A stretch of 10,738 nucleotides of DNA from positions 1 to 10,738 of the forward strand of contig DWWI01000250.1 of NCBI GenBank assembly GCA_019119745.1, given 5' to 3'. Below, one piece after another: positions 1-5,903 of the stretch. The notes beneath the pieces were generated by a model. The model was not told where the DNA came from, searched no databases, and saw only the letters and a list, made by a program, of their open reading frames with translations. The stretch comes from Candidatus Mediterraneibacter gallistercoris (GTDB lineage: Bacteria > Bacillota_A > Clostridia > Lachnospirales > Lachnospiraceae). Each line of letters begins with the position of its first letter. The first letter of the stretch is position 1. A program made the translations under genes and the position numbers.

Positions 1-130
1 TAAAATAGAAGAGAATAGAGTGGAAAAAATATTACAAAATAATTAAGAATATAAAGAAAGATTATGACATTTAATGTAAGAAAATACTGTAACAGGTCAG
101 GAAGTGTCGGAAAGAATACAGTAAAATCAG

Positions 131-159
131 TTGACAGAGTAATCACTTGTTGATATAAT
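131..159 (+). promoter_or_regulatory. Sigma-A promoter of the NlpC/P60 gene
   Basis: TTGACA at 131-136 and TATAAT at 154-159 are both exact consensus hexamers with a 17-base spacer. Transcription should begin near 166, giving a leader of about 75 bases before the ATG at 241. The first 130 bases of the window hold no coding region that I can support. Confidence 0.9.
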
Positions 160-173
160 GCCATTGTAACAAA

Positions 174-190
174 TTTAACAATTGTGTAAC
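174..190 (+). promoter_or_regulatory. WalR-like direct repeat in the leader of the NlpC/P60 gene
   Basis: TTTAAC (174-179), five bases, TGTAAC (185-190). This fits the WalR/YycF box of low-GC Gram-positives (TGTWAH-N5-TGTWAH) at 11 of the 12 defined positions. Further TGTAAC half-sites lie at 88-93 and 165-170. The site sits just downstream of the predicted transcription start, so a repressing role would be expected if it is real. WalR controls peptidoglycan hydrolases of this type in Bacillus and Staphylococcus; its use here is inference. Confidence 0.35.
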
Positions 191-240
191 ATTTAGAACT
201 TCCTACAAAAGATAAAGACTTGAAACAAAGGAGGTTTTAT

Positions 241-1368
241 ATGATTAATACACATGTGAAAAGCAAATTGATCATATCTGCTTTCGCGGGTCTGATCATT
301 ATCCCGGGGAGTGCGGTTACGGTAAGGGCAGAAGAGGAGATGGAGGATACGCAGTCTGCTGCGCCTGCCGCAGGGATCGAATCGGTGCTTGAGGAGTGCT
401 TTGAGACAGAAGTAAAAGAAAACATCAATCTCTATATGGTACCAACAGACGAGGGAGAGTATTTAAATATAGCGTTTTCTGATACAGGTGATTTTACCTA
501 TATCAGAAGTGCTCCGGATGAAAACAGCGACTGGGTGGGAAAGCTTTACAGCAATTCCACAGCGGAAGTGCTGGAGTATCTGGACGGCTGGATAAAGATC
601 CGGTCAGGGACGGCGGAAGGATACGTCCCCGCAGACACGCTCATCACCGGTGAGGACGCGCGGGGATGCGCACAGGAGTATGAAAACAGTACGGCCACGG
701 TGACGGCATATTCTTTGAACGTCAGGGACGGGCAGGGAACGGATGCACAGATCCTGACGCAGATAGGTCAGGGCGAGGAGTATATGATAACAGGGGATGC
801 CGTGGACGGATGGTATCCGGTGAAAGTCGGCGAGATTGATGGCTGGGTGAGCGGAGATTATATAGAGACAGAGACATCTTATTCGTATGGAGAAACCAGG
901 GAAGAGGAAGAACAGAGAATTGCGGAAGAGAAAGCTCTGGAAGAGCAGCAGGCTCAGGAAGCGGCTGCCCGGGAAGCAGCGGCACAGCAGGAGGCGGAGA
1001 CACAGAATGTGTCAGCTCAGACTGGGTCTTCCGGACAGGCAGTTATTGATTATGCCTGTCAGTTTATTGGTAATCCATATGTCTGGGGAGGGACAAGCCT
1101 CACGGAAGGGGCGGACTGTTCCGGCTTTGTCCAGTCCGTATATGCACATTTTGGAATAAACCTTCCAAGGACATCGTATGATATGAGATCGGCGGGATAT
1201 GAAGTGAGTTATGACGAGGCTCAGCCGGGAGACCTGATATTATATGACGGGCATGTAGGACTCTATATGGGAGACGGGAATATCGTCAATGCGATGAACG
1301 AGGAGCAGGGAATCGGTATCTGCAGCGCTACTTATACAAATATCGTTGCAGTGAGAAGAGTATTATGA
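241..1368 (+). CDS. Secreted SH3-domain NlpC/P60 peptidoglycan endopeptidase
   Basis: A 375-residue exported cell-wall hydrolase. An in-frame TTG at 220 is possible but lies upstream of the AAAGGAGG site at 227-234, so ATG 241 is chosen. Residues 1-30 form a signal peptide ending in VRA before an acidic stretch. Two bacterial SH3 (wall-binding) domains follow at about 84-134 and 152-208, then a Glu/Ala/Gln-rich probable coiled-coil linker (about 218-256) and a C-terminal NlpC/P60 domain (about 265-375). The catalytic Cys is Cys293 in GADCSGF and the His is His338 in DGHVGLY. The third catalytic position, usually His, is Asn350, a replacement known in the family. Members cleave peptide stems of peptidoglycan, typically the D-Glu to diamino-acid bond. 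The gene is monocistronic, with its own promoter and terminator. The domain architecture is certain; the physiological role (growth or cell separation) is not. Confidence 0.93.
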   Translation: MINTHVKSKLIISAFAGLIIIPGSAVTVRAEEEMEDTQSAAPAAGIESVLEECFETEVKENINLYMVPTDEGEYLNIAFSDTGDFTYIRSAPDENSDWVGKLYSNSTAEVLEYLDGWIKIRSGTAEGYVPADTLITGEDARGCAQEYENSTATVTAYSLNVRDGQGTDAQILTQIGQGEEYMITGDAVDGWYPVKVGEIDGWVSGDYIETETSYSYGETREEEEQRIAEEKALEEQQAQEAAAREAAAQQEAETQNVSAQTGSSGQAVIDYACQFIGNPYVWGGTSLTEGADCSGFVQSVYAHFGINLPRTSYDMRSAGYEVSYDEAQPGDLILYDGHVGLYMGDGNIVNAMNEEQGIGICSATYTNIVAVRRVL

Positions 1369-1380
1369 TTTAAGTAGCAG

Positions 1381-1420
1381 AATGCTGTACTTCAGATAAA
1401 AGAGGTACAGCATTTTTTTT
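1381..1420 (+). terminator. Rho-independent terminator of the NlpC/P60 gene
   Basis: A ten-base perfect stem (AATGCTGTAC, 1381-1390, with GTACAGCATT, 1405-1414) can be extended inward by CUUC/GAGG pairing. It runs directly into eight T residues ending at 1420, and starts 12 bases after the stop codon. Confidence 0.93.
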
Positions 1421-1510
1421 GCAACGGCGACGAGCCAAAGTCCGGGCGTGCCCGAGACCTCGACGACCGCTTACAATCCCGGAATGTGCCTTTGGGCACT
1501 TCCGGTGATT
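1421..1510. other. GC-rich intergenic segment with two stem-loops
   Basis: This 90-base segment is much richer in G+C than the A/T-rich DNA after it. It contains a small stem at 1440-1458 (GTC + CGGG pairing with CCCG + GAC) and a strong hairpin at 1479-1505 (CCGGAA/TTCCGG, one bulged T, then GTGCC/GGCAC). No T-tract follows the second hairpin, so it is not a normal terminator. It could be a repeated extragenic element or part of an RNA; I do not recognise a family. Confidence 0.4.
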
Positions 1511-1583
1511 TTACGAATGATCGAAAAAGGTTCCGACAAAAATTCCAGTTATCTTATTTTTCTGTAAATTGAGAAAGACGCAT

Positions 1584-1590
1584 TTCGACA
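1584..1590 (-). promoter_or_regulatory. Spo0A box (exact 0A core)
   Basis: TTCGACA here is TGTCGAA on the minus strand, the exact 0A-box core. A one-mismatch relative (TGTCGGA, minus strand) lies at 1532-1538. Binding is inferred from the motif alone. Confidence 0.4.
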
Positions 1591-1676
1591 TAAAAAAACA
1601 GAGGGATATGCAAAATGCACAAATTTGTTTGAATTTGTAAAAGGCAGTCGAATCGAAAAAAAAAGAAGTTTTCAAC

Positions 1677-1685
1677 TTATTCACA
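1677..1685 (+). promoter_or_regulatory. DnaA box 1 (TTATTCACA)
   Basis: An exact match to the TTATNCACA consensus. It starts 54 bases upstream of box 2, close to five helical turns, and is preceded by the same AAGTTTTCA segment as box 2. Confidence 0.55.
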
Positions 1686-1730
1686 TTCAAAAATTCAAAA
1701 AACGTGGAAAAATCAAAGTTTTCATAAAAG

Positions 1731-1748
1731 TTATTCACATTATCCACA
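1731..1748 (+). promoter_or_regulatory. DnaA boxes 2 and 3, abutting head to tail
   Basis: TTATTCACA (1731-1739) is followed without a gap by TTATCCACA (1740-1748), the strongest DnaA-box sequence. Weaker seven-of-nine matches in reverse orientation lie at 1703-1711 and 1766-1774. Two directly abutting boxes in one orientation suggest cooperative DnaA loading. Confidence 0.6.
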
Positions 1749-1749
1749 T

Positions 1750-1765
1750 AAAAACATGTGTTTTT
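1750..1765. repeat. Inverted repeat next to DnaA box 3
   Basis: AAAAACA and TGTTTTT are perfect inverted arms separated by TG. The element starts one base after DnaA box 3. It may be a binding site for another protein; no regulator is recognised. Confidence 0.35.
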
Positions 1766-1829
1766 GGTGGATTACTCGGAATTGAAAAAAGAACGGATGT
1801 TTTGGTGAGTTGTTATGAAATTGAAGTTT

Positions 1830-1836
1830 TGTCGAA
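1830..1836 (+). promoter_or_regulatory. Spo0A box (exact 0A core)
   Basis: TGTCGAA inside TTTTGTCGAAAA fits the extended 0A box as well as its seven-base core. A one-mismatch core (AGTCGAA) lies at 1646-1652, just before DnaA box 1. Confidence 0.45.
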
Positions 1837-1922
1837 AAAGCAGAGAAAAAATCTTGACTTTTGAGTAGTCAAAAAAACAGAAAAACAAGAAGAAACATTT
1901 CTGAAAATTCAAAAAAATACGG

Positions 1923-1951
1923 TTGATAATTTAAGGACGAGGGATTATAAT
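1923..1951 (+). promoter_or_regulatory. Sigma-A promoter of the DUF1858 gene
   Basis: TTGATA (1923-1928), a 17-base spacer and TATAAT (1946-1951). The transcript would start near 1958 and carry a leader of about 29 bases with AGGAGG at 1973-1978. Confidence 0.85.
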
Positions 1952-1986
1952 AAACAGGCATTGATTAACAAAAGGAGGAAACAGAA

Positions 1987-2193
1987 ATGGCACAGATTTC
2001 TAAAGATACAAAGATTGGCGAACTGCTTAATATTTTCCCGGGATGCGCACCGATCCTCATGGAGATCGGAATGCACTGCCTTGGCTGCCCGGCATCTCAG
2101 ATGGAGACGCTTGAGGAAGCTGCAATGGTACACGGGATCGACAGCGAACTTCTTGTAGAAAAGATTAATGCCGCTATGCAGGCGCAGGCATAA
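1987..2193 (+). CDS. DUF1858 small redox-disulfide protein
   Basis: A 68-residue cytoplasmic protein of the DUF1858 family, also described as the hybrid-cluster-protein-associated redox disulfide domain. The diagnostic part is the CxxC motif Cys31-Leu-Gly-Cys34 within MHCLGCPAS; a further Cys20 lies in FPGCAP. The full length matches the stand-alone family form. AGGAGG eight bases upstream of ATG 1987 fixes the start. Members are found mainly in anaerobes and are presumed to work in thiol or metal-centre redox chemistry, but no reaction is established. The gene has its own promoter and ends at the terminator shared with mecA, so it is monocistronic. Confidence 0.9.
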   Translation: MAQISKDTKIGELLNIFPGCAPILMEIGMHCLGCPASQMETLEEAAMVHGIDSELLVEKINAAMQAQA

Positions 2194-2236
2194 GCCGTCT
2201 TTGAGACAATGTACTCGGTATTTGAGCAGAAAGCAT

Positions 2237-2271
2237 AAAAAAAGTCCGGACAAAAATGTCCGGGCTTTTTT
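2237..2271. terminator. Bidirectional terminator between the DUF1858 gene and mecA
   Basis: The stem GTCCGGACA (2244-2252) with TGTCCGGGC (2257-2265) has a four-base AAAA loop. It is flanked by an A-run on the left and a T-run on the right, so it works for both convergent transcripts. It ends eight bases before the mecA stop codon. Confidence 0.93.
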
Positions 2272-2278
2272 ATTCCCA

Positions 2279-2995
2279 TCATACAGTGGATAACTTCTGT
2301 ATGGCATCTGCTGATACGATGATCTCGCAGTGCTCTTCGAGAAAAGCGAGTACTGTGGAATCGGCCTTTTCTGGAGAACCGTATTCGGAAAGCATGTTGC
2401 AAATCTTATTAAACTCGTTGGCGGAGTGCTCTTCCGGGGCGAGTGCCAGGATGAACGTATCACTGTCTCCGTCCTTATACAGAGTGTTCGCGCCATTGTA
2501 CAGCGGCGAGAGAAGGCGGGCAGCCTCGATCACTGAATCGAGAGAGCCGAATGAAAACAGCCGGATGGAAAAAGGCTCTGTTTGTGGAGCGGTGTCCGGG
2601 GTTTTTATCTCAGCAGTCGCCTCCTTTACTTTATTCAGTAAATTGAGGAAATCGTCTGCTCCCTGAAGTTTTTCAAGGGCTTCTGTATTCAATGTATCGG
2701 CCTCACCGAGAGGTGTGAATTTCGAAAAACGTGTATCCAGTTCTTCAGGATCTTCCACTTTGGTTATGATCAGGACGATAGAATCTGCGGAAGCAGGAAT
2801 TGCCTCGATCATCAGAGGAAGGTCCTCAGCTTCAAAACCAAAATCAAAAGATGCCTGCTGCATCATGTCGCGAAATAAAGATTTTGCTTTCTCTGTACCA
2901 TAAGCCAGTTCGCTCAGTTTCAGATGACGGGCAGCCAGATCGGCATGCGTCAAAGTGCAGCGAATCTGATTTTCGTTGATCTTCTCAATCTTCAT
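2279..2995 (-). CDS. mecA: MecA adaptor protein
   Basis: A 238-residue adaptor of the MecA/YpbH family, which in Bacillus delivers substrates such as ComK to the ClpC protease. The N-terminal substrate-binding region (about 1-85, beginning MKIEKINENQIRC) and the C-terminal ClpC-binding region (about 141-238, with FSFGSLDSVIEAARLL) are both present. A charged linker between them, rich in Glu, Lys and Thr, makes the protein somewhat longer than the Bacillus form. The start is supported by AAGGA nine bases upstream on the minus strand (3005-3009). It is the only minus-strand gene here, monocistronic, with its promoter overlapped by a perfect palindrome. clpC is not in the window, and the natural substrate in this organism is unknown. 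Confidence 0.92.
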   Translation of the reverse strand: MKIEKINENQIRCTLTHADLAARHLKLSELAYGTEKAKSLFRDMMQQASFDFGFEAEDLPLMIEAIPASADSIVLIITKVEDPEELDTRFSKFTPLGEADTLNTEALEKLQGADDFLNLLNKVKEATAEIKTPDTAPQTEPFSIRLFSFGSLDSVIEAARLLSPLYNGANTLYKDGDSDTFILALAPEEHSANEFNKICNMLSEYGSPEKADSTVLAFLEEHCEIIVSADAIQKLSTV

Positions 2996-3063
2996 ATGCT
3001 CACATCCTTATGATATAGATATTTGAGAGAGTACGCATATTGAATCAATGTTTTTATCAAAAG

Positions 3064-3084
3064 ATACTATCTCACAGATAGTAT
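3064..3084. promoter_or_regulatory. Perfect inverted repeat over the mecA promoter, candidate operator
   Basis: ATACTATCT (3064-3072), CAC, AGATAGTAT (3076-3084): nine-base arms with no mismatch. It overlaps the mecA -10 box and the predicted transcription start near 3073. The geometry is that of a repressor operator for a dimeric helix-turn-helix protein. The regulator is not in the window and I do not assign a family. Confidence 0.6.
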
Positions 3085-3108
3085 AAACAAAAAATAAAAA
3101 GATGTAAA
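3080..3108 (-). promoter_or_regulatory. Sigma-A promoter of mecA
   Basis: Read on the minus strand: TTTACA (3108-3103), a 17-base spacer and TATACT (3085-3080). Transcription should start near 3073, with a leader of about 77 bases before the mecA start codon. Confidence 0.8.
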
Positions 3109-3207
3109 GAAAAACAAAAAGACTTTATAATACTTTAATTTTGATGGAGGCTGAATGCTGATCTTACGTTATCAACAAATCCCATACAGTTATGAACAAA
3201 AAACACA

Positions 3208-3236
3208 TTGAAAAGCCGGCTTGCTGCTCATATAAT
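3208..3236 (+). promoter_or_regulatory. Sigma-A promoter ahead of the structured leader and the 79-residue gene
   Basis: TTGAAA (3208-3213), a 17-base spacer and TATAAT (3231-3236). It is the best rightward promoter between mecA and the small gene at 3533. It predicts a start near 3243 and therefore an unusually long leader of about 290 bases. Confidence 0.8.
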
Positions 3237-3242
3237 GGCAGT

Positions 3243-3532
3243 TACAGAAGATGGTATTCCCTGATAAATATAAATACATATGAAAGGAGGAACACAGGAT
3301 CACTTCTATTTTTTCAGAGGGAAAGGTATTCTAACCTTTCTGTCAAAGTAGATCAATCATATCCCTGTGATCGGGGGAAGTTCAAGGAAACATGTAAACA
3401 GCCTCTGCGGATGATACCGTCTTCCCTCCTGCCAGATCCGACAGTATGTCACATACACTTCCTTATGCAGATCCGGGCAGGAAAGATCAGTTTGATATTT
3501 ATCGTGATCTGCGGAGAAAGGAGTAAACGGGA
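3243..3532 (+). other. Long structured 5' leader, possible cis-regulatory RNA
   Basis: Between the promoter and the start at 3533 are several stems: GAAAGGT/ACCTTTC (3321-3340), GGGGGAAG near 3373 with CTTCCCTC at 3421-3428, CCTGCC (3428-3433) with GGCAGG (3476-3481) enclosing GTATG/CATAC (3444-3456), and the segment CAGATCCG twice (3433-3440, 3468-3475). CACAGGATCAC near 3293-3303 can pair in two alternative ways with CCTGTGATC near 3363-3371. An AAAGGAGG sequence (about 3283-3290) has no start codon at a usable distance. No known riboswitch class is recognised. A long open frame crosses the segment but its composition is not protein-like. Confidence 0.4.
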
Positions 3533-3772
3533 ATGAAAACGGATGCAACAGTTTACAGAAATCTATATGCTGAACTGGAGAATTATGAAAGAAAAGGCAT
3601 TTATATGCTGATCGATGGATATCAGGCAAGCCCGCTTCAGATTGTGACAGCATATATGGCAAAAGAAGAAGGTACGTATATGCGGGATTATGTGATGAAC
3701 CCTGCGGGAAACATCGAGGCACTGGCTTTTACCAATATCAACCGATATAGGCAGGCAGAGTTGACCCCTTAA
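3533..3772 (+). CDS. Small protein of unknown function, 79 residues
   Basis: Not recognised. The start is supported by AAAGGAG at 3517-3523, nine bases before ATG. The product is soluble, has no signal peptide or membrane segment, and is rich in Tyr, Glu and Met. It contains a central segment GYQASPLQIVTAYMAKEEG that could be helical and a C-terminal part with Asn and Arg (NINRYRQAEL). It has no cysteine, so a metal or redox role is unlikely. It lies between mecA and the GH18 gene and is transcribed from the promoter at 3208-3236. No clear terminator separates it from the GH18 gene, although that gene has its own promoter. Codon use resembles that of its neighbours, so it is probably a real gene rather than a remnant. 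Confidence 0.7.
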   Translation: MKTDATVYRNLYAELENYERKGIYMLIDGYQASPLQIVTAYMAKEEGTYMRDYVMNPAGNIEALAFTNINRYRQAELTP

Positions 3773-3844
3773 ATGCCGGACAAAAAAGATGTGTGTTATC
3801 TGCGGTAAAATGTTTAAAAAATCCTTAATGCGGCAAATTATTAA

Positions 3845-3872
3845 TGACGTAATATAAAAATATTGCTATAAT
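3845..3872 (+). promoter_or_regulatory. Extended -10 promoter of the GH18 gene
   Basis: TGCTATAAT (TATAAT at 3867-3872 with the upstream TG) is a good extended -10 element. The -35 (TGACGT, 3845-3850, 16-base spacer) is poor, as is usual for extended -10 promoters. The start near 3879 would leave a leader of only about 16 bases, just enough for AGGAGGT at 3883-3889. Confidence 0.6.
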
Positions 3873-3894
3873 GTTTGCTGATAGGAGGTACGGC

Positions 3895-5829
3895 ATGGAC
3901 GAAAGAGAAAGACGGAGCACAAAACGCCGCAGCAGGTCATCTGCTGCGCACAGGAAGAGCTCCGGCAGAGGTAGACGGCGTCCGGGAGCAGTGCCTGAGT
4001 CTGTGAACAGATCTCAGCAGCGGAAAAAAAGCAGAGCGAGGCGCAGGAGACACAGGATGATCCTGCTGGTCTTGATCCTGGCAGCCGTTATAGTAGTGGC
4101 CGCGATCGCCGGATTTTTACTTTGGCAAAGATACGGTCCATCAGATGAGAGGGCGGATCTGGAACAATATTATGGGCTGGAGTCAGAAGACGGGCTTGCG
4201 GTAGTGATCAATAATCAGGTGATCAAGAATGACGGTGAGACCGAGGATGGACAGGCTCAGGAGACACCGGGCAAAATATATGACGGACAGTATTATATAG
4301 AATACTCGGTGGTACGGGATCAGATCAACAGCAGGTTTTACTGGGATCCCAATGAAAGTGTCCTGTTATATACCCTTCCGGACGGAAATGTAACCGTTAT
4401 GCCGGAAAGCAGTGAATACACGGATATCAATGAAAGCAAAAGTGCAGATTATGTTATCCTGAAGACTGAAGGACAGAACGCGTATATTGCCCTCCCGTTT
4501 ATTCAGGCTTACACAAATATGGAATATTCGGTGTACGAAGAGCCGAACAGAGTGGTGATCACGTCCCAATGGGGTGAGACCAGGACCGCGGAGATGCGTA
4601 AGGATACGGAAGTACGTTACCGGGGCGGAGTGAAAAGTCCGATTCTTACAGAAGTCTCAAAATCGGATAAGGTTACTGTGCTCGAAGACGAAGATGACTG
4701 GATGCAGGTTGGAACGGAAGACGGTTATATCGGATATGTGAAGACGAACGCTCTGAAAGATATTCAGACAGAGACAACGTCCAGAGAATTTGAAGAACCT
4801 GTGTATACGAATATTTCAAAGGACTACGCGATCAATATGGCATGGCATAATGTGTCAAACCCGGATGCCAATAATTATGTTGAATCTATGCTCGCAGAGA
4901 CGAAGGGGCTGAATACGATCGCGCCCACATGGTTCAGCATTGCAGATACTGATGGAAATATCACATCGATCGCCAGCAGTGATTATGTCACATATGCGCA
5001 TCAGGCGGGGTTGGAAGTATGGGCGGTGCTCCGGGATTTCCACGGAGGTATCAACTCCTATGATGAAACTTATGAAGTGCTCAGTTATACTTCCAGGCGA
5101 ACAAGACTGATTAACCAGGTGATCACAGCGGCTCTTCAGGTGGGAGTGGACGGGATTAATCTTGATTTTGAACTGGTGTCGACCCGCTGCGGGGAGCATT
5201 ATATCCAGTTTGTCAGAGAACTGTCTGTAGAATGTCGCAGGAATGGTCTGGTATTTTCCGTGGATAATTATGTCCCCCAGGCATATAATGAACACTATGA
5301 CCTTGAGGAACAGGGAATCGTAGCGGATTATGTAATGATCATGTGTTATGATGAGCACACAGACGGTTCTTACGAAGCGGGTTCGGTTTCTTCTATCGGT
5401 TATGTGGAAAACGGGATTACGGAAGCTCTTCAGAAAGTATCATCTTCCAAACTGGTTGCCGGTATTCCATTCTATACAAGGCTCTGGACAGAGACGCCAA
5501 AGACGGAGGAAGAACTTGCTGAAGAAGCAGGAACCGAGGCAGCGTCCTATCCAAGTAAAGTCAGCAGTGAAGCTCTGGGAATGGAAGAAGCGCAGAAAGC
5601 AGTTGCAAATGCCGGAGTTCAGACTCAGTGGGATGATAACACGAAACAGAATTATGCTGAGTGGAAAACCGCAGAGGGAACCTGTAAGATCTGGCTGGAG
5701 GATGAGCAGTCGCTTGAAGAAAAGCTTAAAGTGGTCAGTGAAAATGATCTGGCAGGAGTTGCCGAATGGAGCCTGGGATGGGAAGAACCAGGGGTGTGGA
5801 ATCTGATCGGACAGTATATAAACAACTAA
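3895..5829 (+). CDS. Membrane-anchored SH3/GH18-family glycosidase
   Basis: A 644-residue protein. The frame is open from ATG 3871, but AGGAGGT (3883-3889) precedes ATG 3895, which is the better start. Residues 1-54 are a highly basic cytoplasmic tail (23 Arg/Lys), followed by one membrane segment (about 55-77), so the rest faces outside. Next come a copper-amine-oxidase-N-like stalk domain (about 98-225), an SH3 domain (about 238-290) and a GH18 domain (about 303-644). The catalytic signature is Asp419-Gly-Ile-Asn-Leu-Asp424-Phe-Glu426; Glu426 is the general acid. This layout matches the SleL/YaaH-like branch of GH18, which cleaves N-acetylglucosaminyl bonds in peptidoglycan or spore cortex. 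The CwlD-type amidase gene follows 74 bases later. The exact substrate is unproven, and an inactive carbohydrate-binding role cannot be excluded. Confidence 0.9.
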   Translation: MDERERRSTKRRSRSSAAHRKSSGRGRRRPGAVPESVNRSQQRKKSRARRRRHRMILLVLILAAVIVVAAIAGFLLWQRYGPSDERADLEQYYGLESEDGLAVVINNQVIKNDGETEDGQAQETPGKIYDGQYYIEYSVVRDQINSRFYWDPNESVLLYTLPDGNVTVMPESSEYTDINESKSADYVILKTEGQNAYIALPFIQAYTNMEYSVYEEPNRVVITSQWGETRTAEMRKDTEVRYRGGVKSPILTEVSKSDKVTVLEDEDDWMQVGTEDGYIGYVKTNALKDIQTETTSREFEEPVYTNISKDYAINMAWHNVSNPDANNYVESMLAETKGLNTIAPTWFSIADTDGNITSIASSDYVTYAHQAGLEVWAVLRDFHGGINSYDETYEVLSYTSRRTRLINQVITAALQVGVDGINLDFELVSTRCGEHYIQFVRELSVECRRNGLVFSVDNYVPQAYNEHYDLEEQGIVADYVMIMCYDEHTDGSYEAGSVSSIGYVENGITEALQKVSSSKLVAGIPFYTRLWTETPKTEEELAEEAGTEAASYPSKVSSEALGMEEAQKAVANAGVQTQWDDNTKQNYAEWKTAEGTCKIWLEDEQSLEEKLKVVSENDLAGVAEWSLGWEEPGVWNLIGQYINN

Positions 5830-5852
5830 ATAAAAGAAACCGCGTAGTTTAG

Positions 5853-5871
5853 AAAGGGACATCCTCTTTTT
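5853..5871 (+). terminator. Weak terminator-like stem after the GH18 gene
   Basis: AAAGGG (5853-5858) pairs with CTCTTT (5864-5869), with one G-U pair, and runs into a short T-tract. A TATAAT at 5875-5880 lies just behind, without a recognisable -35. The two may mark partial termination and a weak internal promoter for the amidase gene. Confidence 0.3.
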
Positions 5872-5903
5872 GCATATAATATGTGTGAAAGGAGGGTGTT
5901 TTT

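Larger units (their letters stand above)
1511..1922. other. A/T-rich non-coding region with DnaA boxes and Spo0A-type boxes
   Basis: No credible gene lies here; the open frames are low-complexity Lys/Phe-rich translations without ribosome binding sites. The stretch holds three DnaA boxes (1677-1748), two exact and two near-exact Spo0A boxes, two copies of a module AAGTTTTCA followed by TTATTCACATT (1666-1687 and 1716-1741), three copies of ATTCAAAAA (1685, 1693, 1907) and a small inverted repeat TTGACT/AGTCAA (1854-1872). This is the composition of a replication-initiator binding region, either an origin or an outlying DnaA-box cluster. No dnaA or dnaN gene lies in the window, so identity as the chromosomal origin is unproven. 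Confidence 0.5.

Noticed and set aside
1625..1864. Open frame of 79 codons inside the DnaA-box region
   Set aside because: No ribosome binding site, low-complexity Lys/Ile/Phe-rich translation and overlap with the DnaA and Spo0A boxes point to chance in A/T-rich DNA.
3103..3131. Rightward promoter using TATAAT at 3126-3131
   Set aside because: The only candidate -35 (TGTAAA, 3103-3108) is poor on this strand; the same bases form the better mecA -35 on the minus strand.
3169..3177. DnaA-box-like TTATCAACA
   Set aside because: One mismatch at a conserved position, isolated from the cluster at 1677-1748.
3280..3351. 23-codon frame starting at ATG 3280
   Set aside because: The AGGAGG lies inside the frame rather than before it, so this start would not be recognised.
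3192..3536. Open frame of about 114 codons leading into the small gene by an ATGA overlap
   Set aside because: It starts upstream of the predicted transcription start, has no ribosome binding site, and its translation does not look like a folded protein; the stems are a better explanation.
5873..5880. Sigma-E type -10 (CATATAAT) before the CwlD-type gene
   Set aside because: It fits CATANANT, but no sigma-E -35 lies at 13-15 bases, and any TATAAT preceded by CA gives this match; an identical CATATAAT occurs at 3229 in a clear sigma-A promoter.
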